From: an uncultured Collinsella sp. | Lineage (GTDB): Bacteria; Actinomycetota; Coriobacteriia; Coriobacteriales; Coriobacteriaceae | Direction of reading: 5' to 3' | NCBI GenBank assembly: GCA_900554255.1 | Contig: USGN01000072.1 | Span: 1 to 6,480 of the forward strand | DNA length: 6,480 bases | Shown: piece by piece, positions 5,693 through 6,480 of the stretch | Layout of the letters: each line of letters begins with the position of its first letter | Numbering within the stretch: the stretch's first letter is position 1 | Program-made: the position numbers and the translations under genes | The notes under the pieces: generated by a model | The model's database searches: none | The model's input: the letters and a program-made list of their open reading frames with translations, nothing else | What the model was told of the DNA's origin: nothing

Positions 5693-6480
5693 CTACAGAC
5701 GCGAATCTGCTGCGCCGAGAAGTCTCGTCGTCTGGCAGAACTTGTCACACAGACGTTCCGGTTCGCCCTGGGGAATCTGAGTACGCTCGGTCTCAAAGGA
5801 GAGGCCGTACTCGCGTGCCGGAAGGAAATACTCGAAATAGCCGTTGGTGTAACCGCAAACTATTCCCTCGACCGGGCATTCGCGCTTCATGCGAATACCC
5901 AAGTCGCTGCCGAGCTCACTCGGGAACACAAAGAGATGCAGGCCGCCCAGACTGATGACGGCACACTTAAGCGTGAGCGAAAAGTCGTCATGGGCAACGG
6001 TGTGATAGAACGTCTGAGGCTCGATGCGGTCAAGAACGACCTCGCGATCGAGCTTGATCTGGGAAATCGCCTCGGCAAGACCGGTCGAAACGCGCTCGAC
6101 CTCGGGAATGCCGCGTCCCTGGCGAAAATTGCGGTCGCTACAGTCGCCAGCAGCACCGACGACCATGGCCGGATAGTAACCAAGACTCTGAGCGAGCTTT
6201 TTGCCGGTAAGACCGGCGAGTTCGCTCGTGAGCTCCGTGCAGTCGGGTCCGACACAGGCAGAATGCACCGCCCAGTTCACAAAGCCCGCAAATGGCTTGC
6301 CTTCGGTATCGAAGAACGATACGACAATGACCTCATTGTCGGCGAGTTCACCTGGGATGATGCGGTTGTCGTAGAAACCGGTGATGACTTTTTTGCCCAT
6401 GCGGCAGGTCGCAGGTCGCGCGTTGGCGCGGCACTCTTCGAAGCATTGACAGATGGTATCGAGGAACCAGCGATAGTAGT
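5693..6480 (-). CDS. Neutral-ceramidase-like hydrolase, 3' part only
   Basis: The C-terminal 261 residues of a larger protein are visible; the frame is open to the right edge, so the start is outside the window. The sequence follows the neutral/alkaline ceramidase pattern: NWAVHSA (68-74 of the visible part, candidate zinc ligand His72), AAGDCSDRN (109-117, matching GDVSPN, candidate nucleophile Ser114), FPSEL (185-189, candidate ligand Glu188) and GYTNGYFEYFLPAREY (209-224, candidate ligand Tyr214). Such enzymes are zinc amidases that release fatty acids from ceramide. Many bacterial relatives are short and of unknown substrate. The protein ends soon after these motifs, so the C-terminal immunoglobulin-like domain of classical ceramidases is absent. 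A PTS permease gene follows on the same strand. The family call is fairly firm; ceramide as the real substrate is not. A Met codon at 6400 is internal: the 26 upstream residues (YYRWFLDTI...) fit the family. Confidence 0.75.
   Translation of the reverse strand, partial: YYRWFLDTICQCFEECRANARPATCRMGKKVITGFYDNRIIPGELADNEVIVVSFFDTEGKPFAGFVNWAVHSACVGPDCTELTSELAGLTGKKLAQSLGYYPAMVVGAAGDCSDRNFRQGRGIPEVERVSTGLAEAISQIKLDREVVLDRIEPQTFYHTVAHDDFSLTLKCAVISLGGLHLFVFPSELGSDLGIRMKRECPVEGIVCGYTNGYFEYFLPAREYGLSFETERTQIPQGEPERLCDKFCQTTRLLGAADSRL

Noticed and set aside
5500..5796. Upstream in-frame extension of the PTS protein
   Set aside because: It overlaps the end of the ceramidase-like gene, has no EIIB-like sequence, and 5499 has a ribosome binding site and the family N-terminus.
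6398..6400. ATG as the start of the ceramidase-like gene
   Set aside because: The frame stays open to the window edge, the 26 upstream residues fit the family, there is no ribosome binding site, and the zinc-site N-terminus would be missing.

Overview
The window looks like chromosomal DNA of a GC-rich (roughly 58-60% by eye) gut actinobacterium. The protein style (a PTS permease, a short peptide deformylase and an Ala/Glu-rich RGG protein) recalls Collinsella or another Coriobacteriia. That placement rests on memory of similar proteins, not on a search. No RNA gene, insertion sequence, CRISPR array or prophage gene was seen.

Layout: six genes are supported. On the minus strand at the left are a protein with an acidic tail, a MarR-like winged helix and an RGG tail (34-792), and a DHA2-type multidrug MFS permease (945-2357). 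On the plus strand in the middle are a short peptide deformylase (2563-2973) and a LysR-type regulator (3010-3933), 36 bases apart and probably co-transcribed. On the minus strand at the right are a PTS EIIBC permease (4057-5499) and the 3' part of a neutral-ceramidase-like hydrolase (5693 to the right edge). The LysR and PTS genes converge on a 13-bp perfect hairpin that serves as a shared terminator. The MFS and deformylase genes diverge from a 205-bp region that holds three inverted repeats.

How the genes may work together: the LysR regulator probably acts on the divergent MFS/deformylase region, giving an efflux-deformylase-regulator module. This is inference from gene order. The hydrolase followed by the sugar permease could be a small catabolic cluster, but the 193-bp gap makes an operon uncertain. 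The RGG protein has a leader containing several small hairpins and may be autoregulated or regulated by RNA structure.

Most notable: (1) an acidic/winged-helix/RGG protein of unusual bacterial architecture; (2) a deformylase in which the normally invariant motif-1 glutamine is a methionine, although all metal ligands are kept; (3) a compact ceramidase-like enzyme next to a PTS permease; (4) clustered inverted repeats in the divergent promoter region. I did not find a clearly new multi-gene system.
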